From: JAAFIP01 sp031367325
GTDB taxonomy: Bacteria; Pseudomonadota; Gammaproteobacteria; Burkholderiales; Burkholderiaceae_C
Length of the DNA: 64,000 nt
NCBI GenBank assembly: GCA_031367325.1
Contig: JANLPQ010000022.1
Coordinates: 1-64,000 of the forward strand
Direction: 5' to 3'
Positions within the stretch are counted from its first letter, which is position 1. Each line of letters starts with the position of its first letter. Position numbers and translations under genes: made by a program. The notes under the pieces are model-generated. The model searched no databases and was not told the origin of the DNA. It saw only the letters and a program-made list of their open reading frames with translations. Of this stretch, positions 51,799 to 60,895 are shown one piece after another.

Positions 51799-53061
51799 AT
51801 GCATCTGAACGAACTTAAAGCACTTCACGTATCTGAAGTCCTTAAACAAGCCGAAGAACTCGAAATTGAAAACACTGGCCGCATGCGCAAGCAAGAGCTT
51901 ATGTTTGCCATTATAAAAAAACGCGCCAAGGCGGGCGAGACCATTGTGGCCGACGGCGTGCTAGAGATTTTGCCCGACGGCTTTGGCTTTTTGCGCAGCC
52001 TCGATACCAGCTTTACCGCCAGCACCGATGACATCTACATCAGCCCCAGCCAGGTACGCCGCTTCAATTTGCACACGGGCGACATGATCGAAGGCGAAGT
52101 GCGCACGCCCAAAGATGGCGAGCGCTACTTTGCCCTGAACAAGCTAGACAAAGTCAACGGCGACTCGCCAGACAGCAACAAACACAAAGTGATGTTTGAA
52201 AACTTGACGCCACTGTTCCCCAAAGAACAGCTCAAACTTGAGCGCGATATCAAGAGTGAAGAAAACATTACCGGCCGCGTGATTGACCTGATCGCCCCGA
52301 TTGGCCGCGGCCAGCGTGCACTGATCGTCGCCCCGCCCAAGAGCGGCAAGACCGTGATGATGCAGCACATCGCCCACGCCATTACAGCCAACCACCCTGA
52401 CATCCACATGATGGTGCTGCTGGTAGACGAGCGGCCCGAGGAAGTGACCGAGATGCAGCGCAGCGTAAAAGCTGAGGTTATCAGCTCCACCTTCGACGAG
52501 CCCGCCGCGCGCCATGTGCACGTGGCCGAGATGGTGATTGAGCGTGCTAAGCGCTTGGTCGAGCTGAAAAAAGATGTGGTGATTTTGCTAGACAGCATCA
52601 CCCGCTTAGCGCGCGCCTACAACGCTGTGATGCCCAGCAGCGGCAAGATCGGCTCGGGCGGTATTGATACCAACGCCATGCAGCGGCCCAAGCGCTTTTT
52701 TGGCGCAGCGCGCAATGTAGAAGAAGGCGGCTCGCTCACCATCATTGCCACCGCGCTGGTCGACACCGGCGGCCGTATGGACGAGGTGATTTTTGAAGAA
52801 TTTAAAGGTACGGGCAACTCCGAGCTGCACCTGTCGCGCCGTCTGTACGAAAAGCGCGTGTTCCCGGCGATTGAGCTGAGCAAGTCTGGCACCCGCCGCG
52901 AAGAGCTGCTGCTGTCGCCCGAAGTACTGCAAAAAACCCGCATTTTGCGTTCGTTTTTGTTCAACATGGACGAGATCGAGTCGATGGAGCTGATGCTGAA
53001 AAACATGAAAGCTACGAAGAACAATTCAGAGTTCTTTGACATGATGCGCAGGGGCGGATAA
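51799..53061 (+). CDS. rho: Transcription termination factor Rho
   Basis: 420 residues, the standard length. N-terminal Rho domain (MHLNELKALHVSEVLKQAEELEIENTGRMRKQELMFAI), cold-shock-like RNA-binding domain (GVLEILPDGFGFLRS, DDIYISPSQVRRFNLHTGD) and RecA-like ATPase with Walker A PPKSGKT, Walker B VVILLDSITRLARAYN and the R-loop region. The hexameric RNA helicase terminates Rho-dependent transcripts. A long leader with a palindrome is consistent with autoregulation, which rho genes often show. Confidence 0.98.
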   Translation: MHLNELKALHVSEVLKQAEELEIENTGRMRKQELMFAIIKKRAKAGETIVADGVLEILPDGFGFLRSLDTSFTASTDDIYISPSQVRRFNLHTGDMIEGEVRTPKDGERYFALNKLDKVNGDSPDSNKHKVMFENLTPLFPKEQLKLERDIKSEENITGRVIDLIAPIGRGQRALIVAPPKSGKTVMMQHIAHAITANHPDIHMMVLLVDERPEEVTEMQRSVKAEVISSTFDEPAARHVHVAEMVIERAKRLVELKKDVVILLDSITRLARAYNAVMPSSGKIGSGGIDTNAMQRPKRFFGAARNVEEGGSLTIIATALVDTGGRMDEVIFEEFKGTGNSELHLSRRLYEKRVFPAIELSKSGTRREELLLSPEVLQKTRILRSFLFNMDEIESMELMLKNMKATKNNSEFFDMMRRGG

Positions 53062-53070
53062 TTAGCTTTT

Positions 53071-53147
53071 GCAGGCCTTATTTTTTAGGTATTTAGGTCT
53101 GTAACCCAAGTAAAACCTGCTCAAGCAGCTATTGAATTTATAATGTT
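53071..53147 (+). repeat. Dispersed palindromic element, copy 14 (extended form)
   Basis: GGCCTTATTTTTTAGG, then AGGTCTGTAACCCAAG, then the core CCTGCTCAAGCAGCTATT and GAATTTATAATG. Left end to core is 38 bases, as in the in-gene copies. Confidence 0.8.
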
Positions 53148-53189
53148 CATGGTTTGACTTGGGATTGGACTCCCCTGTGGCAACACATG

Positions 53190-53345
53190 GTGTCGTTGTT
53201 TACCTTGGACGGGCGGCGTGACATGTCGCTGCAAAAAATCTCCGCTAACACACGCGTGAGATAGCGGTTATCTTGAGTTAGTAGGCCGCGCCTCGCTACG
53301 ATTTTTTCATCGACACGCTCACACTGCTCACCCTAGTGCGCCGGC
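53190..53345 (-). repeat. Long repeat LR, copy 3 (inverted, diverged)
   Basis: On the minus strand it shares CGTGTCGATGAAAAAATCGT, GCGAGGCGCG, CGCGTGTGTTAGCGGAG and TTTTTTGCAGCGACATG with copies 1 and 2, in the same order and spacing. Confidence 0.6.
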
Positions 53346-53447
53346 TTGAACGTACGTGTGATCGAGAATGAACGAAACCTACGTGTGTGGCTAATTCAGG
53401 CAGCGTGACTAATTTTGCGTATTACCCGCACCTCACTACAAGCGACC

Positions 53448-53474
53448 GGCTGTGACATAGGCCTATGCCACAGC
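53448..53474. repeat. Compact palindrome related to hairpin B
   Basis: A near-perfect palindrome centred on ATAGGCCTAT with GCTGTG/CACAGC arms. Its flanks (CACTACAAGCG to the left, GCGCGCCAGAACAA to the right) match those of hairpin B at 4264-4347, but the loop insert is missing. Confidence 0.6.
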
Positions 53475-53514
53475 GGGATGCGCGCCAGAACAACGAACAA
53501 ATGAACAAAAAAGC

Positions 53515-54852
53515 CTATTTACTAACACGCAACAACTTCCCATTGTCGTTCAGCAAGTAAATCCACCCATCCGGCCCCACCCGCACATCACGAATGCGCT
53601 CACCACGCGCTGCCAGCAAGCGCTCGCGAAAAACCTCGGTTTTACCATCAGCACCACCCAGCACCACACGCCATAGCGCCGTGCCCGCCAGCGCACCGAT
53701 AAATAAATTGTCTTTAAATTCCGGAAATCTATCGCCCACATAAATGGCCATCCCGCTGGGCGCGATGGACGATTGGCTACCGCCGGTGAAAGGGCTGCCG
53801 TCTCTGGTCAACCAGTAGCTGACGGGTAGCACCATGCCCGGCAAACTGGTAGTGCCTACGGGGGTGGTGGTGCCGTATTCCTGCGAATAACTGGCCAGTG
53901 GCCAGCCGTAGTTTTTGCCCGCCAGTACCAGATTAAGTTCGTCGCCGCCTTGTGCACCATGCTCGTTCACCCACAGCTCGCCGGTAGTGGGGTTCAATAC
54001 CGCGCCCTGAGGGTTGCGGTGGCCGTAGCTCCAAATGGTGGACTGCGCGCCTGCGGTGGTAAAAGACGGATTGCCGGGTGCAGCGGCGCCGTCGGTGGTG
54101 ATCCGCATCACCTTGCCGTTGCCGCGCGTTAGGTCTTGCGCAAAGCCGCGTTGATCGTTGGTTTGCCTGTCGCCCAAGGTGACGAACAGGTAGCCATTTT
54201 TGTCAAACACTAAACGCGACCCAAAATGCCCTTGGCTCGCTACTTTGGGCGATTGCTCAAAAATCACCTTCACATTAGTAAGGGTCAAGGTGCTGATGTT
54301 TAGCTCTGCGCGGGCTACTGCAGTGCTATTGGTATCGTTAGCAGCCTTCTGGGCAAAGCTGAAGTAAATGCGCTGGTTGGCGGTGAACGCAGGGTCTAGT
54401 ACGACATCAAGCAAGCCGCCCTGTCCGCGGTTGTCAACCGCAGGCACGCCGCTTATCGGTGTCGACACATTACCTTGGGGAGAGACAATGCGCAGCTTGC
54501 CATCGCGCTCGGTCACCAATACGTTACCACCAGGCAAAAAGGCCATGCCCCACGGGTTGACCAACCCACTGGCGACTTCAGTGACAGTCAAAGGCCCAGC
54601 AGCTTGCACATTAGCTGGTGGGCTATTAGTACCAGGAACAGAGGCATTGACTGCGTTGGCATCGGTAGCTGGCGATGTGCCGCCACCACCCCCACCGCAC
54701 GACACGATGATGAACAGCAGCAACGCCACAGGCAATCCCCACAGCAACGCGCGCTTCAGCCAAGGTTTAACTTTGTTGTCACGCTCAGAGGGGCCTAATT
54801 TAGAAAAATCACTCACTGGCGGAAAAAGCCGCACATACTTTTTGTGTCGCAT
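53515..54852 (-). CDS. PQQ-dependent sugar dehydrogenase (glucose/sorbosone dehydrogenase family), lipoprotein
   Basis: 445 residues from the ATG at 54852; an upstream ATG at 54966 overlaps the next gene and seems less likely. A cytoplasmic N-terminus and hydrophobic stretch end in a lipobox-like IIVSC followed by a glycine run, so it is probably a membrane-anchored lipoprotein. The beta-propeller motifs are VASGLVNPWGMAFLPGGNVLVTERDGKLRIV, GQGGLLDVVLDPAF, GHRNPQGAVLNPTTGELWVNEHGAQGGDELN and a C-terminal IRDVRVGPDGWIYLLND. Members oxidise sugars in the periplasm with PQQ; the true substrate is not predictable. Confidence 0.9.
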   Translation of the reverse strand: MRHKKYVRLFPPVSDFSKLGPSERDNKVKPWLKRALLWGLPVALLLFIIVSCGGGGGGTSPATDANAVNASVPGTNSPPANVQAAGPLTVTEVASGLVNPWGMAFLPGGNVLVTERDGKLRIVSPQGNVSTPISGVPAVDNRGQGGLLDVVLDPAFTANQRIYFSFAQKAANDTNSTAVARAELNISTLTLTNVKVIFEQSPKVASQGHFGSRLVFDKNGYLFVTLGDRQTNDQRGFAQDLTRGNGKVMRITTDGAAAPGNPSFTTAGAQSTIWSYGHRNPQGAVLNPTTGELWVNEHGAQGGDELNLVLAGKNYGWPLASYSQEYGTTTPVGTTSLPGMVLPVSYWLTRDGSPFTGGSQSSIAPSGMAIYVGDRFPEFKDNLFIGALAGTALWRVVLGGADGKTEVFRERLLAARGERIRDVRVGPDGWIYLLNDNGKLLRVSK

Positions 54853-54947
54853 AAAGTTACTGTAGCCAAGCGTTGCGCAAACGTCTGCAACGGTTTGCAA
54901 ACAGTTGTATGTTTTAGCAGAGCAAGGTCGATAAAACTCAGCGGGTT

Positions 54948-55925
54948 TTAAGGCAGATGTAAACAATGCGCGCTCCTGAACTGCCGCGCTTGGCCCGTAA
55001 CGGGGTCGTCAAATGCAATCGACTGTGCCAGTAGCTGCAGCGGCTGGCTGTAGTCTAGTGCGCCCAGCGCGGGCTCAGGTGTAAGCACTGGGTATATCGC
55101 ATCAAAGCGCAGGGGCAAACCCAACGCCAGCATGTGCACGCGCAGCTGGTGGCGCTGGCCAGTGATGGGCTGCAAACCGTAGCGCGCCCAGTCGCCGCGC
55201 GCCTCTAGCAGGCTAATGTGCGTGGTGCTGTTGGCAGGGCCGGGCATTTCTTGCATTTGCATAAAAGACGCCGTCGCAGTGACCAAGCGGCTTTGGCGTG
55301 TAAGGGGAAAAACAAGGTCAGCGCGATAAGGCGCAATAGCTTCATACACCTTATGCGCCTGACGCGCCCTGAACATAGCGGCATACGCGTTGCGCGATGC
55401 AATTTGCTTGCTGAACAGCACCACGCCTGCAGTGTCGCGGTCAAGCCGGTGGATGGGTGTTAAATCGTCCAGGCCCGTGCGATTTTTCAGGCGCACCAGC
55501 AGTGTCTCTTGCACGTAGCGGCCTGTGGGTGAGACGGGTAGGAAGTGCGGCTTGTCGGCCACCAGCAAATGCTCGTCTTCGTACAAAATCGTCTCGTCAA
55601 ACGGCACACGAGGCTCGTCAACTATATGGCGATAGTAGTAAATACGCAGTGCAGGCGCATACAGCGTGTCTACCCTCAGCACCTGGCCTGCGTCGTCAAA
55701 TACTTGGCCTGTGCTTAGCCTGTCACGCCAGGTTTGGCCAGGTGGGATGTGTGCAGACTGCTCTAAATAATCTAGCAAGTAAACAGGCTGCTGCAACAAA
55801 TTATGCGCAGCGGGTGAGTGCACCAACGGCATGTTGGGCAGCACCATCAAGCTGGGGCTAACGCCATGGCGCATGGGCGGTTTAGTACGCAGCGGCGGCG
55901 CACTAGGTGGGCGTAGCTTGGCCAT
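54948..55925 (-). CDS. RluA-family RNA pseudouridine synthase
   Basis: 325 residues. Catalytic motif PIHRLDRDTAGVVLFSKQ with D162, preceded by YEDEHLLVADKPHFLPVSPTG and followed by the GRTHQLRVH-like TGQRHQLRVHMLALGLP. It has a non-S4 N-terminal region of ~105 residues (LDYLEQSAHIPPGQTWRDRL). It converts uridines in rRNA or tRNA to pseudouridine; the target is uncertain. It lies 13 bases after the trhO gene. Confidence 0.93.
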   Translation of the reverse strand: MAKLRPPSAPPLRTKPPMRHGVSPSLMVLPNMPLVHSPAAHNLLQQPVYLLDYLEQSAHIPPGQTWRDRLSTGQVFDDAGQVLRVDTLYAPALRIYYYRHIVDEPRVPFDETILYEDEHLLVADKPHFLPVSPTGRYVQETLLVRLKNRTGLDDLTPIHRLDRDTAGVVLFSKQIASRNAYAAMFRARQAHKVYEAIAPYRADLVFPLTRQSRLVTATASFMQMQEMPGPANSTTHISLLEARGDWARYGLQPITGQRHQLRVHMLALGLPLRFDAIYPVLTPEPALGALDYSQPLQLLAQSIAFDDPVTGQARQFRSAHCLHLP

Positions 55926-55938
55926 ACAAGGGCGCTAC

Positions 55939-56757
55939 TTACGCATCGCCACTGAGTTTTTTGGCACGCTCTAGCCGCCACACGCCGTCGGGCTCGCTCT
56001 CGTACACGTCCTCTACTGTGGTGTCGGTCTCGTGCAAATGCGTGTCCAGCGCCACCCGGTTGTCAAATACAAAGCATTCGCCTTGCCAATCTTTGCTGGC
56101 GTCGGGCATGTCTTTAAAGTAGTTCAGTATGCCGCCTTCTAGCTGGTACACGTCTAGCCCCAAGTCTTGCATCCACACACTGCTCTTTTCACAGCGTATA
56201 CCACCCGTGCAGTACATAGCTACTTTTTTATGCTCGGCTTTCCATTGGGCGGCATGCGCTTTCACGTATTCTGGAAAATCGCGAAAATTCACCACTCCGG
56301 GGTCAATCGCGCCGTTAAATTTGCCCAGGCGGTATTCAAAACTGTTGCGGTTGTCAAGCAGCACCACATCGGGCTGCTTAATCATCTCGCGCCACGCCTG
56401 CGGTGCTACGTTGGTGCGCTCAATATCCGCTGTGCGGCCTGCAGCGTCTACACCGTCAATGCCTAGCGGCACAATTTCTTTTTTAGCATGCACCTTCATG
56501 CGTTTGAAAGGCGGTGTCTGGCATTCAGTGCGCTTGAACAAGGTGCCCACAAATTTGTCTTGAAATAGGGGGTCAGTTTGCAAAGCAGCCTCAAAAGCAT
56601 CTAACTGCTCTGCATTGCCGGCCAGCATGCCATTAATGCCCTCGCTGGCCACCAGTATGCTGCCCAGCAGCGGCGCGGTGACCTCGCGCAAGCGCATGGC
56701 CACAGCGTCAACGTCTGCCACGGTGGCAAATTTGTAAAAAGCGATGTGATGGACCAT
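55939..56757 (-). CDS. trhO: Oxygen-dependent tRNA uridine(34) hydroxylase (rhodanese-type)
   Basis: 272 residues of the YceA/TrhO family: N-terminal ferredoxin-like part (YKFATVADVDAVAMRLREV, VASEGINGMLAG), PFKRMKVHAKKEIV, then a rhodanese domain with active-site C183 in VAMYCTGGIRCEKS and the tail LEGGILNYFKDMPDASKDWQGECFVFDNRV. It makes 5-hydroxyuridine at tRNA position 34. It is followed by another RNA-modifying gene, so the two may be co-transcribed. Confidence 0.95.
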   Translation of the reverse strand: MVHHIAFYKFATVADVDAVAMRLREVTAPLLGSILVASEGINGMLAGNAEQLDAFEAALQTDPLFQDKFVGTLFKRTECQTPPFKRMKVHAKKEIVPLGIDGVDAAGRTADIERTNVAPQAWREMIKQPDVVLLDNRNSFEYRLGKFNGAIDPGVVNFRDFPEYVKAHAAQWKAEHKKVAMYCTGGIRCEKSSVWMQDLGLDVYQLEGGILNYFKDMPDASKDWQGECFVFDNRVALDTHLHETDTTVEDVYESEPDGVWRLERAKKLSGDA

Positions 56758-56800
56758 GTTTAAACTCTCAACCTAGATTATCGGTTGTTCTGGTTGAAAA

Positions 56801-57220
56801 CTAGATTACCAGCAGCCGCACCCAGTCCGGCAAGGCCACGGCCTTTTGTGTTGGAAAATTCACCCAAATCGTCGTGGCCCCACCTGCTGCGCAAATCACG
56901 CCGGGTGCGTCGGCACGCTCCATGGTGCCCCAGGTTTCAAAAGTGGTGCGGCCGGGGTCGCTGGTGTACATCTTGACCAGCACATCGCCGGGGTACACCA
57001 GCTGCTGGTAAAAATTGCAAAACGCGTTCACGATCACTGGGCCTTCGCCTGTCGGGTCAGGCACGGCGTTAATACTGTGCATCCAGTCGATGCGAATAGT
57101 TTCGAGGTAGCGAAAATAACTGCCGTTGTTTAAGTGGCCCATCGCGTCCATATCGCCCCAGCGGATGGGGATGGTCATCTCGTAGACCAGTTTTTTCTTC
57201 TCGGGAATATTAATCTTCAT
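56801..57220 (-). CDS. Acyl-CoA thioesterase, 4HBT hotdog fold
   Basis: 139 residues. RWGDMDAMGHLNNGSYFRYLETIRIDWM is the classic 4-hydroxybenzoyl-CoA thioesterase motif with the catalytic aspartate and NN pair. It is single-domain, and the substrate is unknown. It lies 9 bases after the DMT permease gene. Confidence 0.92.
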   Translation of the reverse strand: MKINIPEKKKLVYEMTIPIRWGDMDAMGHLNNGSYFRYLETIRIDWMHSINAVPDPTGEGPVIVNAFCNFYQQLVYPGDVLVKMYTSDPGRTTFETWGTMERADAPGVICAAGGATTIWVNFPTQKAVALPDWVRLLVI

Positions 57221-57229
57221 GGTTGTCGT

Positions 57230-58138
57230 TTATCTATGTGCGCGAATGCTGGCAAGAATACCGCAAACAAACAGCGTGCAAGCTGCAAACTGCATCGCTG
57301 TGGGCCAATGGCCATCCCACACAAACGAATACACCAGTGCAAAAATCGTCTCACTCACTATCAATTGGCCGCACAAACTGGCTGGTAGCCGCTGGCTGGC
57401 AACGTTCCATAAGTAAGTAGCCAACCAAGCCGAACCAATGCCTGTTACTACAAAAATAATAGCTGCTTGAACAGTATCTGCGGCCTGAAGCAGTGTTTTA
57501 GCATCTGTACCAGCCACTAACCAAAGCCCTAAAGCACCTAGCCCTGTGGCCACGCCAAGCCAGTTAGCCCAGGTGGTAGCGTTCACTTCAGGGTGTGTTT
57601 TAAGCCATCTGGCATTAAGTATGCCAAATGCTGTCCAAAACGCCATGGACGCGACAGCAAACGCTACGCCGCGCCAGAAATGTGCGAACACTGGCGCCGC
57701 CGCCGCAGCCGTGTCCGATGCGCCGTGTGACGACTGCATCATCAAACCCAAGCCCAGCAAGGTCAGCGCCAAGCCCGGTATCAGCCCTGCCCAGCGCAGG
57801 CCTGCTGGTTTGCCCAGCAGCATCATCCAAATGGGAATGGTGCCAATGATCAAGCTAGGCACCTCGGTGCCTGCGTCGCGTATGGCGACCACCAACAGCA
57901 GGTAGTAGCCCGTAAAACCCAGCACGCTCATGCCCAGCGCGGCCCAGGCCTGCCGCAAAGTAGGTAAGGCGGTCTTGCGCCACAGCAGCAGCATCAACAC
58001 CACCGACAGCGCACCGTACGACACAAAGCGGCCCGCAGTAAAGTCTACCGCCGTAAAACCAGTCACCATACGGGGCGCTACAAACACCAAGCCCCACAGT
58101 GCGCCTGCCGCTAGGCCGGCCAAAATACCTGTCAACAA
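57230..58138 (-). CDS. EamA/DMT-family permease
   Basis: 302 residues with ten membrane helices arranged as two EamA repeats (MLTGILAGLAAGALWGLVFVAPRMV; later FAVASMAFWTAFGILNARWL). DMT transporters export or import small metabolites; nothing here identifies the cargo. The segment ADTVQAAIIFVVTG, in helix 8 or so, is encoded by a palindromic-element copy. It lies 18 bases after the SDR gene. Confidence 0.9.
   Translation of the reverse strand: MLTGILAGLAAGALWGLVFVAPRMVTGFTAVDFTAGRFVSYGALSVVLMLLLWRKTALPTLRQAWAALGMSVLGFTGYYLLLVVAIRDAGTEVPSLIIGTIPIWMMLLGKPAGLRWAGLIPGLALTLLGLGLMMQSSHGASDTAAAAAPVFAHFWRGVAFAVASMAFWTAFGILNARWLKTHPEVNATTWANWLGVATGLGALGLWLVAGTDAKTLLQAADTVQAAIIFVVTGIGSAWLATYLWNVASQRLPASLCGQLIVSETIFALVYSFVWDGHWPTAMQFAACTLFVCGILASIRAHR
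57452..57515 (-). repeat. Dispersed palindromic element, copy 15 (inside the EamA gene)
   Basis: Minus strand TTCAGGCCGCAGATACTGTT then CAAGCAGCTATTATTTTTG. Read in frame as LLQAADTVQAAIIFVV, the same frame as the addB and ybiB copies, here forming part of a membrane helix. Confidence 0.7.
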
Positions 58139-58156
58139 ATCGCTATTCCTGTGGCG

Positions 58157-58939
58157 TTAAACACCAAACCCATCGTCTGCCGCAATGATCGCGCCATTAA
58201 CAAAATGGCTTTGGTCGCTGCACAGCATGACCAGCAGCGCGTCTAAATCTTCAGGCTTGCCAATACGTTTGCGCGGCAGCATTTGCACCAGCTTTTGGCC
58301 TTGCTCGGTTTGCCAATGGTGGTGGTTGATCTCCGTATCGATATAGCCTGGGCAAATGGCGTTTACATTGATGCCGTATTTTCCCCATTCGCAGGCCATG
58401 GCTTTGGTCATGTGCACCACGGCGGCTTTGCTCATGCAGTACACGCCAATTTGCGGCAGCACCTTCAGCCCCGCCATTGAGGCTATGTTGACAATGCGCC
58501 CGCCCGTATAACTGCCCGGTGCTTGGCCTTTGGCGCGCGCCAACATGCGTTTGCCCACCTCTTGGGCTACAAAGAAAGCGCCTTTGGTGTTGGTGCCCAT
58601 GACAAAGTCGTAGTCGTCCTCTGACACGTCTTGAATGCGCTGCGTGGTGGACACGCCAGAGTTGTTAACCAAGATGTCAATGCTGCCCACCTCTGTCTCA
58701 GCATGGGCCACGGCCGCTTTGATGCTGGCGGTGTTGGTCACGTCCAGCTGCACGGCATGCGCGTCACCGCCCTCGGCCTCGATCTCCGAGCACAAGTCTT
58801 TGAGCTTGTCGACCCGGCGGCTGGCCAGCACTACGGCAGCGCCCGCTTTGGCCAGCGTTTTGGCAAACTGCGCGCCTAGGCCGCTGGAGGCACCGGTCAC
58901 TAAAGCGACGCGGCCAGATAAATCGATTTCGTATGCCAT
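58157..58939 (-). CDS. Short-chain dehydrogenase/reductase
   Basis: 260 residues: GRVALVTGASSGLGAQFAK (nucleotide site), NNSGVS, catalytic serine in IVNIASMAG and Y-x3-K in IGVYCMSKAAVVHM, and the tail DLDALLVMLCSDQSHFVNGAIIAADDGFGV. The family is NAD(P)-dependent; a hydroxyacyl-CoA or similar substrate would fit the neighbouring thioesterase and ETF-QO, but this is inference. First gene of a minus-strand group with the EamA and thioesterase genes. Confidence 0.9.
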   Translation of the reverse strand: MAYEIDLSGRVALVTGASSGLGAQFAKTLAKAGAAVVLASRRVDKLKDLCSEIEAEGGDAHAVQLDVTNTASIKAAVAHAETEVGSIDILVNNSGVSTTQRIQDVSEDDYDFVMGTNTKGAFFVAQEVGKRMLARAKGQAPGSYTGGRIVNIASMAGLKVLPQIGVYCMSKAAVVHMTKAMACEWGKYGINVNAICPGYIDTEINHHHWQTEQGQKLVQMLPRKRIGKPEDLDALLVMLCSDQSHFVNGAIIAADDGFGV

Positions 58940-59048
58940 TTAGAGAGTCCTCTTCAAAACGTGTTGGTATAGGCTGACCAGTATGCCCTTAGCCCCTAGT
59001 CACCACCTAAAATAGACGGAGTTAATGCATTATCAGCGAGCACGACCC

Positions 59049-60746
59049 ATGACCCATGACGAAATTTTGAAAGCCTACGGCCCACGCGAAGCGATGGAAT
59101 ACGACGTTGTCGTCGTGGGCGGCGGCCCTGGCGGTTTGGCCACCGCCATTCGTTTAAAACAATTGGCGGCATCTAAAGGCACTGAAGTGTCCGTTGTGGT
59201 GCTAGAAAAAGGCTCTGAGCCCGGCGCGCATAGTTTGTGCGGTGCCATCATGGACCCGATTGCATTGGCCGAGCTTTTCCCTAACTGGAAGGCCATGGGC
59301 GCGCCGCTGAACCAGCCTGTGACGGGCGATGCGATGATTTTCTTAGGTGAAAAATCATCTTTCCGTGTACCCAATTTGCTTTTACCGGCCTGCTTTGAAA
59401 ACCATGGCAACTACATCATCAGCCTAGGCAACCTGACACGTTGGCTGGGCCAGCAAGCTGAGGCATTGGGTGTAGAGATTTTCCCGGGCTTTACAGCGGC
59501 GGAAGTTTTGTACAGCGAAGAAGGCAGCGTTAAAGGCATTGCCACGGGCAACATGGGCATCAGCAAAGAAGGCGAGCCTACGGCAGACTTTCAGCTGGGT
59601 ATGGAACTGCATGGCAAGTACACCATTTTTGCTGAAGGCTCACGCGGCCATTTGGGCAAGCAGTTGATTGCCAAATACCAGCTTGATGCGGGCAAAGACC
59701 CGCAAAGCTATGGCTTGGGCGTCAAAGAAGTGTGGGAGATTGACCCTGCCCGCCACGAGCCGGGTTTTGTGTTGCACACCGCCGGCTGGCCCATGCAAAA
59801 CGACACCTACGGCGGTGCGTTTTTGTACCATATGGAAGACAACAAAGTCTCGCTGGGCTACATCACCGGGCTAGACTATGCCAATCCCTACCTCAGCCCG
59901 TTTGAAGAATTCCAGCGCTGGAAGCTACACCCCAATATTCGCTGGTATTTAGAAGGCGACGAGTCCAAAGGTATCAAGCCCGGCAAACGCTTGGGCTACG
60001 GTGCGCGCGCCATCACTGCTGGCGGTTTGATGAGTTTGCCTAAAACTATATTCCCCGGTGGTGCGCTGGTGGGCTGTGACGCAGGTTACTTGAATGTCAG
60101 CCGTATCAAGGGTAGCCACGCGGCAATCAAAACGGGCATGCTGGCCGCTGAAGCTGCCTACGATGCTATCCAGGCAGGCCGCGCGGGCGATGAGCTAACT
60201 GCCTACCCTGAAGCGTTTGAAAAGAGCTGGCTGTTTGACGAGCTACACAAGTCACGTAACTTTAAAACATGGTTCAAAAAAGGCTTGGTCAAGGCCACCC
60301 TTATGAACGGTATCGAACAGTTTGCCCTGCGCGGCCACATTCCGTGGACACTGCACCGTGACAAGCCCGACCATGCTTATCTCAAACCCGCCGCCGAGTG
60401 TAAAGAAATCAAATACCCCAAGCCCGATGGCAAGCTGACCTTTGACCGTTTATCCAGCGTCTTCATCAGCAACACCAACCACGCCGAAAACCAGCCTGCG
60501 CACTTGACGCTAAAAGATGCGTCTGTGCCCGTAAACATTAACTTGGCTAAATACGCTGGGCCTGAGAGCCGCTATTGCCCCGCTGGCGTGTACGAGTACG
60601 TCAAAACAGAGGCAGGGGCGGACCGCCTACAAATCAATGCGCAAAACTGCGTGCACTGCAAAACGTGCGACATCAAAGACCCCACCCAAAACATCGTATG
60701 GGTTACCCCTGAGGGAGGCGGAGGCCCAAACTACTCAGGAATGTAA
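59049..60746 (+). CDS. Electron transfer flavoprotein-ubiquinone oxidoreductase
   Basis: 565 residues from the ATG at 59049 (an ATG at 59025 with GGAG only three bases before it would add eight). FAD motif DVVVVGGGPGGLATAIRL, the ETF-QO signature GAHSLCGAIMDPIALAELFP, the membrane-associating middle part and a C-terminal 4Fe-4S ferredoxin domain with CPAGVYEYV and NCVHCKTCDIKDPTQNI. It passes electrons from acyl-CoA dehydrogenases through ETF to ubiquinone at the inner membrane. Confidence 0.97.
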   Translation: MTHDEILKAYGPREAMEYDVVVVGGGPGGLATAIRLKQLAASKGTEVSVVVLEKGSEPGAHSLCGAIMDPIALAELFPNWKAMGAPLNQPVTGDAMIFLGEKSSFRVPNLLLPACFENHGNYIISLGNLTRWLGQQAEALGVEIFPGFTAAEVLYSEEGSVKGIATGNMGISKEGEPTADFQLGMELHGKYTIFAEGSRGHLGKQLIAKYQLDAGKDPQSYGLGVKEVWEIDPARHEPGFVLHTAGWPMQNDTYGGAFLYHMEDNKVSLGYITGLDYANPYLSPFEEFQRWKLHPNIRWYLEGDESKGIKPGKRLGYGARAITAGGLMSLPKTIFPGGALVGCDAGYLNVSRIKGSHAAIKTGMLAAEAAYDAIQAGRAGDELTAYPEAFEKSWLFDELHKSRNFKTWFKKGLVKATLMNGIEQFALRGHIPWTLHRDKPDHAYLKPAAECKEIKYPKPDGKLTFDRLSSVFISNTNHAENQPAHLTLKDASVPVNINLAKYAGPESRYCPAGVYEYVKTEAGADRLQINAQNCVHCKTCDIKDPTQNIVWVTPEGGGGPNYSGM

Positions 60747-60895
60747 TTAATTAGTTTACAATTTAAAAGGTTAGTTGGCGGTAACTCACCCAAATAAGTG
60801 AAAGACAAATGTTTACATCTCGGTTATAAAGTAACTATTATGGATCCGAAACGATTCGTTGCATTTAAATTACTTAATTTGCGGAGACTAGCCGC

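Larger units (their letters stand above)
53062..53514. other. Intergenic repeats between rho and the sugar dehydrogenase
   Basis: About 450 bases without a gene: an extended palindromic element just after rho, an inverted diverged copy of the long repeat (~53190-53345), and a compact palindrome (53448-53474) related to hairpin B at 4.3 kb. Confidence 0.6.

Noticed and set aside
54853..54966. N-terminal extension of the sugar dehydrogenase from the ATG at 54966
   Set aside because: It would overlap the RluA-family gene and place 38 extra residues ahead of the membrane-anchor region without a ribosome site.
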